Part shown: positions 26,606-35,562 of the stretch, in pieces | Layout of the letters: every line of letters begins with the position of its first letter | Numbering within the stretch: position 1 is the first letter of the stretch | Assembly (NCBI RefSeq): GCF_012530535.1 | Contig: NZ_CP051299.1 | Location: forward strand, 620,001-684,000 | Direction of reading: 5' to 3' | Origin: Microcella flavibacter | Lineage (GTDB): Bacteria; Actinomycetota; Actinomycetes; Actinomycetales; Microbacteriaceae | Length of the DNA: 64,000 bases | Notes under the pieces: model-generated | What the model was told of the DNA's origin: nothing | What the model saw: only the letters and a program-made list of their open reading frames with translations | The model's database searches: none | Translations under genes and position numbers: made by a program

Positions 26606-27733
26606 ATGACCGAAGAGATCCGCAAGGGCCTGGCCGGCGTCGTCGTCGACCGCACCGCCGTGTCGAAGGTGAACCCCGAGACCAACTCGCTGCTGTACCG
26701 CGGCTACCCCGTGCAGCAGCTCGCCGAGCGCTGCACCTTCGAGGAGGTCGCCTACCTGCTGTGGCACGGCGAGCTGCCGACCGATGCCCAGGCGCTCGAG
26801 TTCCAGGAGCTCGAGCGCTCGCTCCGGCCCCTCGACGGGACCGTCAAGGCCGCGATCGACGCGCTCCCGCTCGAGGCGCACCCGATGGACGTCGTGCGGA
26901 CGGCTGTGAGCGTGCTCGGAGCCCTCGACGGCACGCTGCAGACCGATCGCACGTGGATCGATCGCGACCTCACGCAGGAGCGCAGCATCCGCCTGTTCGC
27001 CCAGCTGCCGGCGATCGTCGCCTACGCCCAGCGGCGCCTGCGCGGCGAGCACCCCGTCGAGCCCCGTGACGACCTCGCGTACTCGGCGAACTTCCTGCAC
27101 ATGACCTTCGGCGAGGTGCCCGAGAAGGTCGTCGTCGACGCCTTCGACGTGTCGATGATCCTGTACGCCGAGCACTCCTTCAACGCCTCGACCTTCACCG
27201 CGCGGGTCATCGCCTCGACGCTGAGCGACGTCTACTCGGCCGTCACGGGCGCGATCGGCGCCCTCAAGGGCCCCCTGCACGGCGGCGCGAACGAGGCCGT
27301 GCAGCACGTCTTCGAGGAGGTCGGCGAGGCCGCGGGTGCGCAGGCGTGGCTGGATGCCGCGCTCGCCGACAAGCGCAAGATCATGGGCTTCGGGCACCGC
27401 GTCTACAAGAACGGCGATTCGCGGGTGCCCACGATGAAGCAGGCGCTCGGCACCCTCGTCGAGCACTACGACCGGCCCGAGGTGCTCGCGCTGTACGAGG
27501 CGCTCGAGCAGGCGATGGAGTCGGCGAAGAGCATCAAGCCGAACCTCGACTACCCCTCCGGCCCGGCGTACAACCTCATGGGGTTCGACACCGAGATCTT
27601 CACGCCGCTGTTCATCGCCGCGCGCATCACGGGCTGGACGGCGCACGTCATGGAGCAGCTCGCCGCCAACGCGCTCATCCGCCCGCTGAGCCTCTACGAC
27701 GGGCCCGAGGAGCGCGAGGTGCCGCGCGCCTGA
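26606..27733 (+). CDS. prpC: 2-methylcitrate synthase
   Basis: A 375-residue short-type citrate synthase that condenses propionyl-CoA with oxaloacetate. Catalytic His residues are in LHGGANEAV and GFGHRVYKNGDSR, and the Asp is in NLDYPSG. The placement after prpD-prpB identifies it as the methylcitrate enzyme and not the housekeeping citrate synthase. GAAGGAG precedes the ATG. With prpD and prpB it completes the cycle-specific steps of propionyl-CoA oxidation; the hydration to methylisocitrate must come from an aconitase elsewhere. Confidence 0.92.
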   Translation: MTEEIRKGLAGVVVDRTAVSKVNPETNSLLYRGYPVQQLAERCTFEEVAYLLWHGELPTDAQALEFQELERSLRPLDGTVKAAIDALPLEAHPMDVVRTAVSVLGALDGTLQTDRTWIDRDLTQERSIRLFAQLPAIVAYAQRRLRGEHPVEPRDDLAYSANFLHMTFGEVPEKVVVDAFDVSMILYAEHSFNASTFTARVIASTLSDVYSAVTGAIGALKGPLHGGANEAVQHVFEEVGEAAGAQAWLDAALADKRKIMGFGHRVYKNGDSRVPTMKQALGTLVEHYDRPEVLALYEALEQAMESAKSIKPNLDYPSGPAYNLMGFDTEIFTPLFIAARITGWTAHVMEQLAANALIRPLSLYDGPEEREVPRA

Positions 27734-27792
27734 GCGCGGCATCCTGATCGTCGCCTGAATGCGCGCCGAGGGTGCGGGGGCAGGATGGAGTC

Positions 27793-28635
27793 ATGACTGA
27801 CCCGATCCCCACCCCGCACCTGACCCTCAACGACGGCCGCACCATCCCGCAGCTCGGGCTCGGCGTGTTCCTCGTCGACCCCGACGAGGCGGAGCGCATC
27901 GTCACCGACGCCCTCGAGGCGGGCTACCGCCACATCGACACGGCGATGATCTACAAGAACGAGGAGGGCGTCGGCCGCGCCATCGCGAAGTCGGGCGTGC
28001 CGCGCGAGGAGCTGTTCATCACCACCAAGCTCTGGAACAGCGACCAGGGAACCGACTCGGCCCGCGCCGCCCTCGACCTCTCGCTGCAGAAGCTGCAGCT
28101 CGACTACGTCGACCTCTACCTGATCCACTGGCCCTCGCCCAAGTACGGCAAGCACGTCGAGTCGTGGCAGACGCTCGTCGAGCTGCGCGAGTCCGGCAAG
28201 GCCCGCTCGATCGGCGTCTCGAACTTCATGCAGCAGCACCTCGAGGACATCGACGCGGCGACCGGCGTCGTGCCCGTCGTCAACCAGATCGAGCTGCACC
28301 CGGCGTTCCAGCAGCGCGCGCTGCGGGCCTTCCAGGAGCCGCGCGGCACCCTCACCGAGTCGTGGGGCCCCCTCGGCCAGGGCAAGTACGAGCTCGCCGA
28401 GCTGCCCGGCCTCGCCGAGATCGCCGAGCGCCACGGCAAGAGCGTGCAGCAGGTCGCCATCCGCTGGCACCTGCAGGAGGGCCTCATCGTGTTCCCGAAG
28501 ACGACGAAGAAGGAGCGCATGGTGCAGAACGCCGACGTCTTCGACTTCGAGCTCTCGGCCGAGGAGATGGCGACGATCGCCGCCGCCGACAAGGATCTGC
28601 GGGTCGGCGCGCACCCGGACAACACCGACTTCTAG
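27793..28635 (+). CDS. Aldo/keto reductase, 2,5-diketo-D-gluconate reductase type
   Basis: A 280-residue AKR5-type reductase and a clear paralogue of the enzyme at 8161-9006. Catalytic Asp and Tyr lie in YRHIDTAMIYKNEEGVG, Lys in TTKLWNS and His in LIHWPSP; the NADPH-binding loop is VFPKTTKKERM. Substrates of the family are small carbonyls. CAGGAT ends 6 bases before the ATG, a weak leaderless-type promoter; a GTG at 27772 would add 7 poorly conserved residues. It converges on the metallo-hydrolase gene with only 12 bases between stops. Confidence 0.88.
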   Translation: MTDPIPTPHLTLNDGRTIPQLGLGVFLVDPDEAERIVTDALEAGYRHIDTAMIYKNEEGVGRAIAKSGVPREELFITTKLWNSDQGTDSARAALDLSLQKLQLDYVDLYLIHWPSPKYGKHVESWQTLVELRESGKARSIGVSNFMQQHLEDIDAATGVVPVVNQIELHPAFQQRALRAFQEPRGTLTESWGPLGQGKYELAELPGLAEIAERHGKSVQQVAIRWHLQEGLIVFPKTTKKERMVQNADVFDFELSAEEMATIAAADKDLRVGAHPDNTDF

Positions 28636-28647
28636 GGGGTCGGGCGG

Positions 28648-29520
28648 CTACAGCGCGAGCTCGACGCGCTCGCCGAGGGGCGTCGCCGCGAGGAGCGGCC
28701 CGCCGGCGGGCGACTCGAGGCCGGCGAACTCGCGCTCCACGGCGGCGCGATCCTCGCTGAAGTGCTGCCACTGGTCCACGTGCAGCGCCACGACGCGGTG
28801 CGCGCCGAGGGCTTCGGCAGCCGCGCGGGCGTCGGCGGCGGTGAGCGTGAGGGCGGCGTCGATGGCGTCGACGCGGGCGGCTCCGGCGAACAGGAGCGCA
28901 GCATCCACGCGCCCGTGACGGGCGGCGATGCCCTCGACGACCGCGACGGAGGAGTTGTCGCCCGAGATGTAGACCGTGGGATGCCCGGGCGCCTCGAGCA
29001 GGAACCCGCAGACCGGCCCGAGCCGGCTCTGCAGCTCCTCCGGCCCGTGCTGGGCGGGCAGCGCGTGCAGCCGCGCGCCGGCCGGAGCCCGCCCCGCCAC
29101 CTCGGAGCCGACGAGCGCGGCGTCGTCGAGCTCGACCACCTCGTCGTCGGCGGCGCCGATGACGCGCGCCGCCGCGGCGACCGCGCCGCCCTCGCCGTCG
29201 GCGTGCGCGAGCGCGGCCGCGCCGGCGGGCGTCGTGACGACGAGCGCCAGGCTCAGCGCGAGCGCGCGCCCCGACTCGTCGAGGTTGTCGGGGTGGTGGT
29301 GGTGCGAGACGAGGGCGAGGTCGAGCCGGCCGAGATCGGCGGCGGCGATCGCCGGGCCGGCCGTCTTGACGAGCGCGTCGTCGCCCTCGCCGTAGGAGCG
29401 CGGGGCGTCGAAGGTCGGGTCGGTGACGATGCGCAGCCCGCCCCACTCGAGCACCGCGGTGGGGCCGCCGATGACGGTGACGGCGAGGGCGGGCGGGGTG
29501 GTCGTGGAGGCGTCGCTCAT
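28648..29520 (-). CDS. MBL-fold metallo-hydrolase, UlaG-like
   Basis: A 290-residue metallo-beta-lactamase-fold hydrolase. The N-terminal VTVIGGPTAVLEWGGLRIVTDPTFDAP and the metal-binding VSHHHHPDNLDESG are typical of the UlaG-like branch; later segments are YISGDNSSV and HRVVALHVDQWQHF. It probably binds two metal ions and hydrolyses a phosphodiester or lactone; the substrate is unknown. The ATG at 29520 has TACGGT 6 bases upstream, and that element overlaps the start codon of the divergent gene. The in-frame ATG at 29538 would lie inside the neighbour. Confidence 0.86.
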   Translation of the reverse strand: MSDASTTTPPALAVTVIGGPTAVLEWGGLRIVTDPTFDAPRSYGEGDDALVKTAGPAIAAADLGRLDLALVSHHHHPDNLDESGRALALSLALVVTTPAGAAALAHADGEGGAVAAAARVIGAADDEVVELDDAALVGSEVAGRAPAGARLHALPAQHGPEELQSRLGPVCGFLLEAPGHPTVYISGDNSSVAVVEGIAARHGRVDAALLFAGAARVDAIDAALTLTAADARAAAEALGAHRVVALHVDQWQHFSEDRAAVEREFAGLESPAGGPLLAATPLGERVELAL

Positions 29521-29525
29521 AGGCT
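29520..29525 (+). promoter_or_regulatory. -10 element of DUF255 gene, overlapping divergent start codon
   Basis: TAGGCT, then 6 bases, then the ATG at 29532. Its first T is the first base of the minus-strand ATG of the metallo-hydrolase. Confidence 0.6.
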
Positions 29526-29526
29526 G

Positions 29527-29532
29527 ACCGTA
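29527..29532 (-). promoter_or_regulatory. -10 element of metallo-hydrolase gene, overlapping divergent start codon
   Basis: TACGGT on the minus strand, 6 bases before the ATG at 29520. Its upstream base is the A of the plus-strand ATG at 29532. Confidence 0.6.
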
Positions 29533-31409
29533 TGGCATCCAGGCTCGAGAACGCCGTCAGCCCGTACCTGCACTCGCACGCCGGCAACCCCGTCGACTGG
29601 TGGCCGTGGGGCGAGGAGGCCTTCGCCGAGGCGCGTCGGCGCGACGCTCCGGTCATGGTGTCGATCGGCTACGCGACGTGCCACTGGTGCCACGTCATGG
29701 CCCGCGAGACCTTCGCCGATGCGGCGGTGGGGCAGTGGCTCGCCGAGCGGGTCGTCAGCGTCAAGGTCGATCGGGAGGAGCATCCCGAGGTCGACGCCGC
29801 CTACATGGCCGCCGCCGGCGCCTTCACCGAGCAGCTCGGGTGGCCGCTCACCGTCTTCGTCACGCCCGAGGGGCGGGCCTTCTACGCCGCCACGTACCTG
29901 CCGCCGCAGCCCGTGCAGGGCATGCCGTCCTTCCGCGACGTCGTCGACGCGGTCGTCACGGCCTGGCACGAGCGGCGCGACGAGGTGCTGCAGAGCGCCG
30001 CCGGCCTGCAGGATGCCCTGCGCGCCGCCGGCGCCCGCCCCACGAGCCCGTTGCCGCCCGCCGATGAGCTCACCGCCGCCCTCGCCCGCGCCACCGCCGA
30101 GCTCGCCGGCCACGAGGACGCCGCGCACGGCGGGTTCGGAGGGGCGCCGAAGTTCCCCGTCGCCCCCGCCCTGCTCATGCTGCACGGCCGCGGGCTCGAG
30201 GGCGATGCCGGGGCCGCCGCGCTCGCCGCCCGCACCCTCGCCGCGATCGCCGCGAGCGACCTGCGCGATCCCGTCGAGGGCGGCTTCTTCCGCTACGCGA
30301 CCCGCCGCGACTGGAGCGAGCCGCACTACGAGCGCATGCTCAACGACAACGCGCTGCTGCTCGAGCTCGCCGCGCGCCTCGGCGACCGCGCGACCGCGGC
30401 GGGCGTCGTCGAGTTTCTGCGCGACGTCATGCGCGTCGAGGGCGGCTTCGCCTCGGGGCAGGACAGCGAGAGCCTCATCGACGGCGAGCGGAACGAGGGC
30501 GGCTACTACGCGCTCGACGCGGAGGGGCGGACGGCGCAGCCGGCTCCGCCCCTCGACGAGAAGGTGCTCACGGCGTGGAACGGGCTCGCGGTCGGGGCGC
30601 TCGCCGTCGCCTCGCGCCTGCTCGACGAGCCGGGGTGGGCGGCGCTCGCCGCGGAGGTCGCCGATGAGCTCGTCGCCGCGCACGTGCGGCACGACGACGC
30701 GGGCGCGCTGCGGCTGGTGCGGGCGAGCCGCGCGGGGCGGGCATCCACCGCCGCGGCGACCCTCGAGGACACGGGGGATCTCGCCGTCGGGCTGCTCGAG
30801 CTCGCGATCACCACCGGGGACGAGCGGTACGCCGTCACCGCCCGCGCGATCGTCGACGCCTGCCTCGATGCGGGCGAGGCGGTCGGCTCACCCGCGGCGC
30901 TGCCGGGCGGCGGCGACCCCGTGCTCGCCGCGCAGGGCCTCGCGACGATCGACGACGTCAACGAGGGCTCGGCGCCGAGCGGATCGGCCGCGATCGCGCG
31001 CGCCGCCCTGCTGCTGCACCGCCTCACCGCCGTCGACCGCTACCGCGCGGTCGCCGAGGCGCTCGTCGCCGCGCAGCTGCCCGCCGCGCTCGAGCGGCCC
31101 ATCGCCTTCGGCTCGACGCTGCAGCTCGCCTCGGCGCTCGCAGCGCCGTCGCGGCAGCTCGTCGTCGTGGCGCCGGACGGCGCGGGCGCGGACGGCCCGC
31201 TGGTCGCCCACGCGCGGGCTCAGCAGGGCGACGGGATGCTCGCCCTCGCCCTCCCGCACGCCCGGGCCGCGGCGTGGGCGGCCGCGGGGTTCGAGCTGCT
31301 CGAGGGCCGCGCGCCGGTCGAGGGCCGCACGGCCGCGTACCCCTGCACCGACTTCGTCTGCCGGCTGCCCGTCACGAGCGTCGAGCGGCTGCAGACGGCG
31401 GGCGGGTGA
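29532..31409 (+). CDS. Thioredoxin-fold DUF255 protein (YyaL/SPATA20 family)
   Basis: A 625-residue protein of the YyaL family. Residues 1-170 are a thioredoxin-like DUF255 domain with CHWCH (Cys50, Cys53) preceded by VSIGYATC, and [12 protein letters not shown] follows. The remainder is an (alpha/alpha)6 glycosidase-like barrel containing [25 protein letters not shown] and FASGQDSES. The family is widespread but its substrate is unknown; a redox or sugar-related role has been proposed. It diverges from the metallo-hydrolase with 11 bases between start codons and ends in a strong terminator shared with the convergent GH18 gene. Confidence 0.9.
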   Translation: MASRLENAVSPYLHSHAGNPVDWWPWGEEAFAEARRRDAPVMVSIGYATCHWCHVMARETFADAAVGQWLAERVVSVKVDREEHPEVDAAYMAAAGAFTEQLGWPLTVFVTPEGRAFYAATYLPPQPVQGMPSFRDVVDAVVTAWHERRDEVLQSAAGLQDALRAAGARPTSPLPPADELTAALARATAELAGHEDAAHGGFGGAPKFPVAPALLMLHGRGLEGDAGAAALAARTLAAIAASDLRDPVEGGFFRYATRRDWSEPHYERMLNDNALLLELAARLGDRATAAGVVEFLRDVMRVEGGFASGQDSESLIDGERNEGGYYALDAEGRTAQPAPPLDEKVLTAWNGLAVGALAVASRLLDEPGWAALAAEVADELVAAHVRHDDAGALRLVRASRAGRASTAAATLEDTGDLAVGLLELAITTGDERYAVTARAIVDACLDAGEAVGSPAALPGGGDPVLAAQGLATIDDVNEGSAPSGSAAIARAALLLHRLTAVDRYRAVAEALVAAQLPAALERPIAFGSTLQLASALAAPSRQLVVVAPDGAGADGPLVAHARAQQGDGMLALALPHARAAAWAAAGFELLEGRAPVEGRTAAYPCTDFVCRLPVTSVERLQTAGG

Positions 31410-31412
31410 GGC

Positions 31413-31449
31413 GCGGGGCATCCCGATCGTGCGATCCGGGATGCCCCGC
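31413..31449. terminator. Bidirectional terminator between DUF255 and GH18 genes
   Basis: GCGGGGCATCCCGATC pairs with GATCCGGGATGCCCCGC around a GTGC loop, with one bulged base. It lies between two convergent stops and can serve both strands. Confidence 0.75.
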
Positions 31450-31454
31450 AGCGG

Positions 31455-33083
31455 TCACTCCTCGTCCGCGGGCTCCTCCTCCGTGCGGTCGGCGATCGTG
31501 CCGGTCGCCTCCCACTCGGCCGCGAGCTCCTCGACCTCGTCGAGCGGCACGGGCGACCACGGCGAGCTGTCGGGATCGGCGGCGTAGGCCTCGGGGCTGT
31601 CGCCCTGGTTCCACCACTTCGACTCGTAGGGGATGCCGTCGAAGAGGATGCGCTGACCCTTGTCGTAGACGTCGATGCCCTGCCACTCGGGGTAGACGCC
31701 CTCGGGCAGCGTCACGGCCTCCTGCGGCTTCTCGCCCTCGAGCACGGGGCCGATGAGCGTCCACGGCACCTCCCACTCGTTGAGCACGGGGTTGTCGGGC
31801 AGCTCGCCGCGGGTCCACCACTTGGCCTCGTAGACGTTGCGGTACCAGACCACCTTGCTGCCGGCGAGGTACGCGTTGTCCTCGTCCCAGATCGGGTACG
31901 GGCTGGTCTCCGGGTCGTCGATGAAGTCGGCGGGGTCGCGCGGCTCGGGGGTCGTGACGAGGCCGGCGACGTCGTCGAGTCGACCGGTGAACCCCTCCGA
32001 GAGCAGGTCGGCGAACCGCAGGTCGCCCTGCGGCACGCCCGAGCAGGCGTCGCTCACGCGGCTGAGGTCGACGTAGTTCGGCCCGCACTGCACGTCGCGG
32101 TTGAGCGACCAGACCGACATGCGGCCGATGCCCTGCTCCACCGCCCAGGCGTTGAGCTCCTCGGCATCCTTCGTCGTGAAGACCTCGTCGACGACGTCGT
32201 TCTGGCCGAGCATCGGCGTCGCGCCGATCTTGCGCCACAGCGTCGCCGAGCCGAGCTCGATGTCGGCGAGCTCGTAGATGATGCCGAGCTGGCGGTGCGT
32301 GGCCTGCAGGGCGCGGATCGAGGCGTCGGCCATCGACTCGCCCTCCTCCTTCGCCTCGCCGTAGTTCATCGTCATGACGTTGACGCCCGCGACGTCGACG
32401 CCCGCCTCGATCATCTGCTGCACGAAGGTCGTGCCGTCCTCGGTGAGGCCCGAGGGGATGACCGGCAGGGTGAGCCACACGGCGAGGTCGTCGCCGGCCT
32501 CGCGGCGGCGCTCCTGCAGCGTGGCGATCGCCTCGGCGCGGCGCTGGCCGGCGACCGCGTCGGTGAGGTTCTCGCCCTCGATGTCGAGGTCGATCGTCGA
32601 CACGTCGTAGCGCTCGAGCACCTGGTCGTAGGCGCGGACGAGCTCGGCCGGGTTGGTGCACACGGTCGCGAGCTCGTCGTTCAGCAGGCCGCCGAACGAG
32701 ATCGACAGGTCCGCTCCGAGCTGCTCGACCCGCGCGAGGCGCCGGTCGAGATCGAGCTCGGCCGCGGCCTCGTCGAGGTCGTAGGCGGTGCCCCAGGTGG
32801 GCGTGCACGGCTCGTCGGGGTCGGCGACGATGAACGAGAGCACGATGTCGCGCGCCGCGGTCTCCTCGACGTCCTCGAAGGCGAACACGGGGGTCGCGGT
32901 CGCGTCGACGTAGCCGGCGAACCACGGGTCCTGGTTCTCGAGCGTGGATGCTCCCGCCCAGTTCTGCATGGAGATGAAGCCCCAGAAGCCGATCGCGGTG
33001 GCGAGAAGCATGGCGAGCAGCAGCCGCCAGGGGGAGAGGCGGCGTCCGTCGCGCCAGAGGATGCTGGTGGCGGCGGCGCGCAT
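31455..33083 (-). CDS. Membrane-anchored GH18 family protein with two chitin-binding-like repeats
   Basis: A 542-residue protein. An N-terminal membrane anchor (about residues 20-40) precedes a glycoside hydrolase 18-like barrel with SISFGG (127-132) and the catalytic pattern IDLDIEG (Asp165, Asp167, Glu169). Two C-terminal copies of a CBM5/12-like module follow, with YEAKWWTRGELP and YESKWWNQGDSP. The C-terminus is acidic. GH18 enzymes cleave beta-1,4-linked GlcNAc polymers. The gene overlaps the stop of a processive GT2 synthase by one base (TGATG), so it probably trims or edits the polymer that the synthase makes. Confidence 0.86.
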   Translation of the reverse strand: MRAAATSILWRDGRRLSPWRLLLAMLLATAIGFWGFISMQNWAGASTLENQDPWFAGYVDATATPVFAFEDVEETAARDIVLSFIVADPDEPCTPTWGTAYDLDEAAAELDLDRRLARVEQLGADLSISFGGLLNDELATVCTNPAELVRAYDQVLERYDVSTIDLDIEGENLTDAVAGQRRAEAIATLQERRREAGDDLAVWLTLPVIPSGLTEDGTTFVQQMIEAGVDVAGVNVMTMNYGEAKEEGESMADASIRALQATHRQLGIIYELADIELGSATLWRKIGATPMLGQNDVVDEVFTTKDAEELNAWAVEQGIGRMSVWSLNRDVQCGPNYVDLSRVSDACSGVPQGDLRFADLLSEGFTGRLDDVAGLVTTPEPRDPADFIDDPETSPYPIWDEDNAYLAGSKVVWYRNVYEAKWWTRGELPDNPVLNEWEVPWTLIGPVLEGEKPQEAVTLPEGVYPEWQGIDVYDKGQRILFDGIPYESKWWNQGDSPEAYAADPDSSPWSPVPLDEVEELAAEWEATGTIADRTEEEPADEE

Positions 33084-35389
33084 CAGGAGGCCTTCCGCTC
33101 GGTCGAGCCGGCGAGCGCCGGAGCGGGGCTGTCGGCGGCGTGGTCGTGGATCGCCCCGTGGTAGAGCACGGTGCGCCAGTCGGCGGCGGCCTCGACGGCG
33201 GCGGTCGCGGGAGCGCCCGCGCCGCTCTTCGGCTTGGCGTACAGCCAGTTGGTGAGGCCGTAGAAGATGTCGACGAGCGAGCTGCCGACGCCGATGTAGG
33301 CGATGACGGCGGCGAGCGCGAGGATCGCGTTGAAGCCCGCGAAGGCCGCGTTGCCCCAGTTCTCGGCCTGCACGTCGCGCCAGAGCGTGAACACCGAGAA
33401 GGCGATGATCAGGTACGGCGCCAGCACGTAGAGCAGCGGCGTCGTGGTGCGGTTGCGCACCTTCGGAGTGCGGGCGAACGGGATCTTCTTCGAGGTGATG
33501 GCCTGCTCGATCGACTTGATCACGCCGGCGAGGTTCACCGGCAGCAGGATGAGGTTGAAGCCGTAGATGCGCAGCACGTCGCTGGCCTTGTAGCCGGCGT
33601 AGCGCAGGTCGCTCGCCATGGCGATGAAGTACGGCAGGGCCGCGAGCAGCACCATGGGGCTGAGCAGGCGGCTGTCGTACGGGTACGCGAGCAGGAAGAC
33701 GAGGCCGAAGCTGGCCCAGGCGATCGAGCTCATGTAGTTCATGCGCAGCAGGATCTCGGTCTTGGTCACGCGCTCGCCGCGGGCCTTGCGCTCGCGGATC
33801 TGCCGGAAGTACTTGGGCAGGATGAGCAGGCCGCCGTTGGCCCAGCGGCGGCGCTGGATGACGAGCGAGCCGAAGTCGGGCGGCGTCGCCGAGTAGCTGA
33901 GGCGCTCGGGGTAGTTGACGAGGCTCCAGCCGTGGGTGCCGAGGTCGATGCTCGACTCGGTGTCCTCGATGACGGTGCGGTCCTGCACGTAGCGCTTGAT
34001 CGTGAAGCCGCCGCTCGTCTCGATCTGCACGATGTCGTCGAGGGCGCGCTTGCGGATGACGGCGTTCGCGCCGACCCAGAAGGTGGCGTTGTGGTGCGAG
34101 AACCCCTGGTGGAGGATGTGCTGGATGTCGGTCGTGGCGGCCGCGAGGCGCTCGATGCGGGTGCTCGCGCCGCGGTACGAGGAGTACGGCGTCTGCGTCA
34201 CGGCGACGCGCGCGTTCTCGGGCTGCTCCATCGAGTGCACGAGGCGCAGGCAGTAGTCGCGCAGCAGCATCGAGTCGGCGTCGAGCGTCAGCAGGTAGTC
34301 GCTGTCGGGGATGACGAGGTCGGCCGGCTGCCCGAACGAGACGGCGCGCAGCACGGTGCCGTCGGGGGTCTCGTCGTAGGCGTAGGAGCCGCCCATGAGA
34401 CCGATGTACGCGTTGAGGTTCATCGCCTTGTTGGCCTCGTGCGAGAGCCCGGCGTACTGCTTGCGCTCGAAGACGTCGACCTCGGCGGTGAAGGTCCAGG
34501 CGAGGCGGCGCATGAGGTGCACGGCGTGGGCAGCGCTCAGCGCGTAGCCCTCCTCGTTCGCGCTCTCCAGGGCGTCGGCGGTGATGGCGAGCTCGTGCCG
34601 CAGCCCGCCGAGCACCTGCTCGACGAAGAAGACGTCGACGTGATCGGAGACGGTGTGCTGCGCGATCCGCTGGTCGACCCAGCGCACGGCCCACCGGAAG
34701 TGGCCGATGACCTCGGCCGTCTCGGCGTCGTCGAGGTCGTCGGTGCCGGCGACCTCGCGCTGCAGCAGGGCATCCCGGAACCGCGCGCCCGGCAGGTGGA
34801 GCGCGTCGGTGATCGCGCCGGAGAGGGCGCGGGTGGCGTCGAGGCGCTCGGCGACGGCGGCGTCGGTGGGGTGGGGCGGGTCGTCGACGAGGAGGACGAT
34901 GCGCAGGTTGGGGTACTCCTGCAGCGCGGCCGACCAGAGGGTCGTCGCGACCACGTCGGGCTCCTCGGCGTACGACGGCACGAGCACCGTCATGGAGGTG
35001 GAGCGGTCGGCGAAGTGGCGGTCGAGCTCGGCGCGGGGCGTGCGCACGTGGGCGCGGAACCGCTGCAGCGCCCCGTGGCGCGCCACGAGGTACATGAGGG
35101 CGGAGAAGGTCAGGAAGGTGACGACGACCACGTACGAGATCGCCTGCGTGGTGAAGGCGAAGCTCTGGGTGCCGTTGTTGAGGAACTCGGCGATGACCGT
35201 GTAGACGACGTAGAGCACCCAGAACGCCACGGTCGCGACGATGGCGACGCGGGCGAGCGCGATGCGGCGGTCGCTCGGGCGCGGGTGCACGATCGGCAGC
35301 GGCTCGGTGCGCTTCTCGGCGCCCCACTGGCGCTTGCGGGTGCTGGGGAGGGTTTTCGGGCGCGCCGGAACGGCGGGTGATGAGGGCAT
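33083..35389 (-). CDS. Processive family 2 glycosyltransferase (cellulose/chitin/hyaluronan synthase-like)
   Basis: A 768-residue membrane glycosyltransferase. Two N-terminal membrane segments (about 45-100) precede the catalytic domain with VLVPSYAEE, VLLVDDPP, LTLDADSM (substrate/metal Asp), VIEDTES (catalytic Asp) and QRRRWANGG (the QxxRW motif of processive enzymes). Several C-terminal membrane segments form the export channel. It should polymerise a nucleotide sugar and push the chain outward. AAGGA lies 7 bases before the ATG at 35389. The coupled GH18 with chitin-binding-like modules points to a GlcNAc-containing polymer, by inference only. Confidence 0.88.
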   Translation of the reverse strand: MPSSPAVPARPKTLPSTRKRQWGAEKRTEPLPIVHPRPSDRRIALARVAIVATVAFWVLYVVYTVIAEFLNNGTQSFAFTTQAISYVVVVTFLTFSALMYLVARHGALQRFRAHVRTPRAELDRHFADRSTSMTVLVPSYAEEPDVVATTLWSAALQEYPNLRIVLLVDDPPHPTDAAVAERLDATRALSGAITDALHLPGARFRDALLQREVAGTDDLDDAETAEVIGHFRWAVRWVDQRIAQHTVSDHVDVFFVEQVLGGLRHELAITADALESANEEGYALSAAHAVHLMRRLAWTFTAEVDVFERKQYAGLSHEANKAMNLNAYIGLMGGSYAYDETPDGTVLRAVSFGQPADLVIPDSDYLLTLDADSMLLRDYCLRLVHSMEQPENARVAVTQTPYSSYRGASTRIERLAAATTDIQHILHQGFSHHNATFWVGANAVIRKRALDDIVQIETSGGFTIKRYVQDRTVIEDTESSIDLGTHGWSLVNYPERLSYSATPPDFGSLVIQRRRWANGGLLILPKYFRQIRERKARGERVTKTEILLRMNYMSSIAWASFGLVFLLAYPYDSRLLSPMVLLAALPYFIAMASDLRYAGYKASDVLRIYGFNLILLPVNLAGVIKSIEQAITSKKIPFARTPKVRNRTTTPLLYVLAPYLIIAFSVFTLWRDVQAENWGNAAFAGFNAILALAAVIAYIGVGSSLVDIFYGLTNWLYAKPKSGAGAPATAAVEAAADWRTVLYHGAIHDHAADSPAPALAGSTERKAS

Positions 35390-35474
35390 GGGGAGTGTCC
35401 TTCTCGTCGCGGCCTCATCGCATTTCGGGTGGCGATGAGAAGTCGGGTGGCAGACCACGACTCCAGAACAGTAC

Positions 35475-35489
35475 TCCTCACCGTGAGGA
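35475..35489. promoter_or_regulatory. Operator-like dyad upstream of GT2-GH18 operon
   Basis: TCCTCAC-C-GTGAGGA is a perfect dyad with 7-base arms, about 90 bases before the GT2 start, well placed for a regulator of the polysaccharide operon. Confidence 0.4.
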
Positions 35490-35506
35490 TTTCGCGAACC
35501 CTAAAC

Positions 35507-35524
35507 GGGGTACAAATTGTCCCC
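35507..35524. promoter_or_regulatory. Second dyad upstream of GT2-GH18 operon
   Basis: GGGGTACAAATTGTCCCC has an ACAA-A-TTGT core flanked by G and C runs. It may be an operator or the terminator of the CoA-binding gene that ends at 35563. Confidence 0.4.
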
Positions 35525-35562
35525 ACTATGGCTGACACGGCGTGCCAGATAGTGAAAACGGT

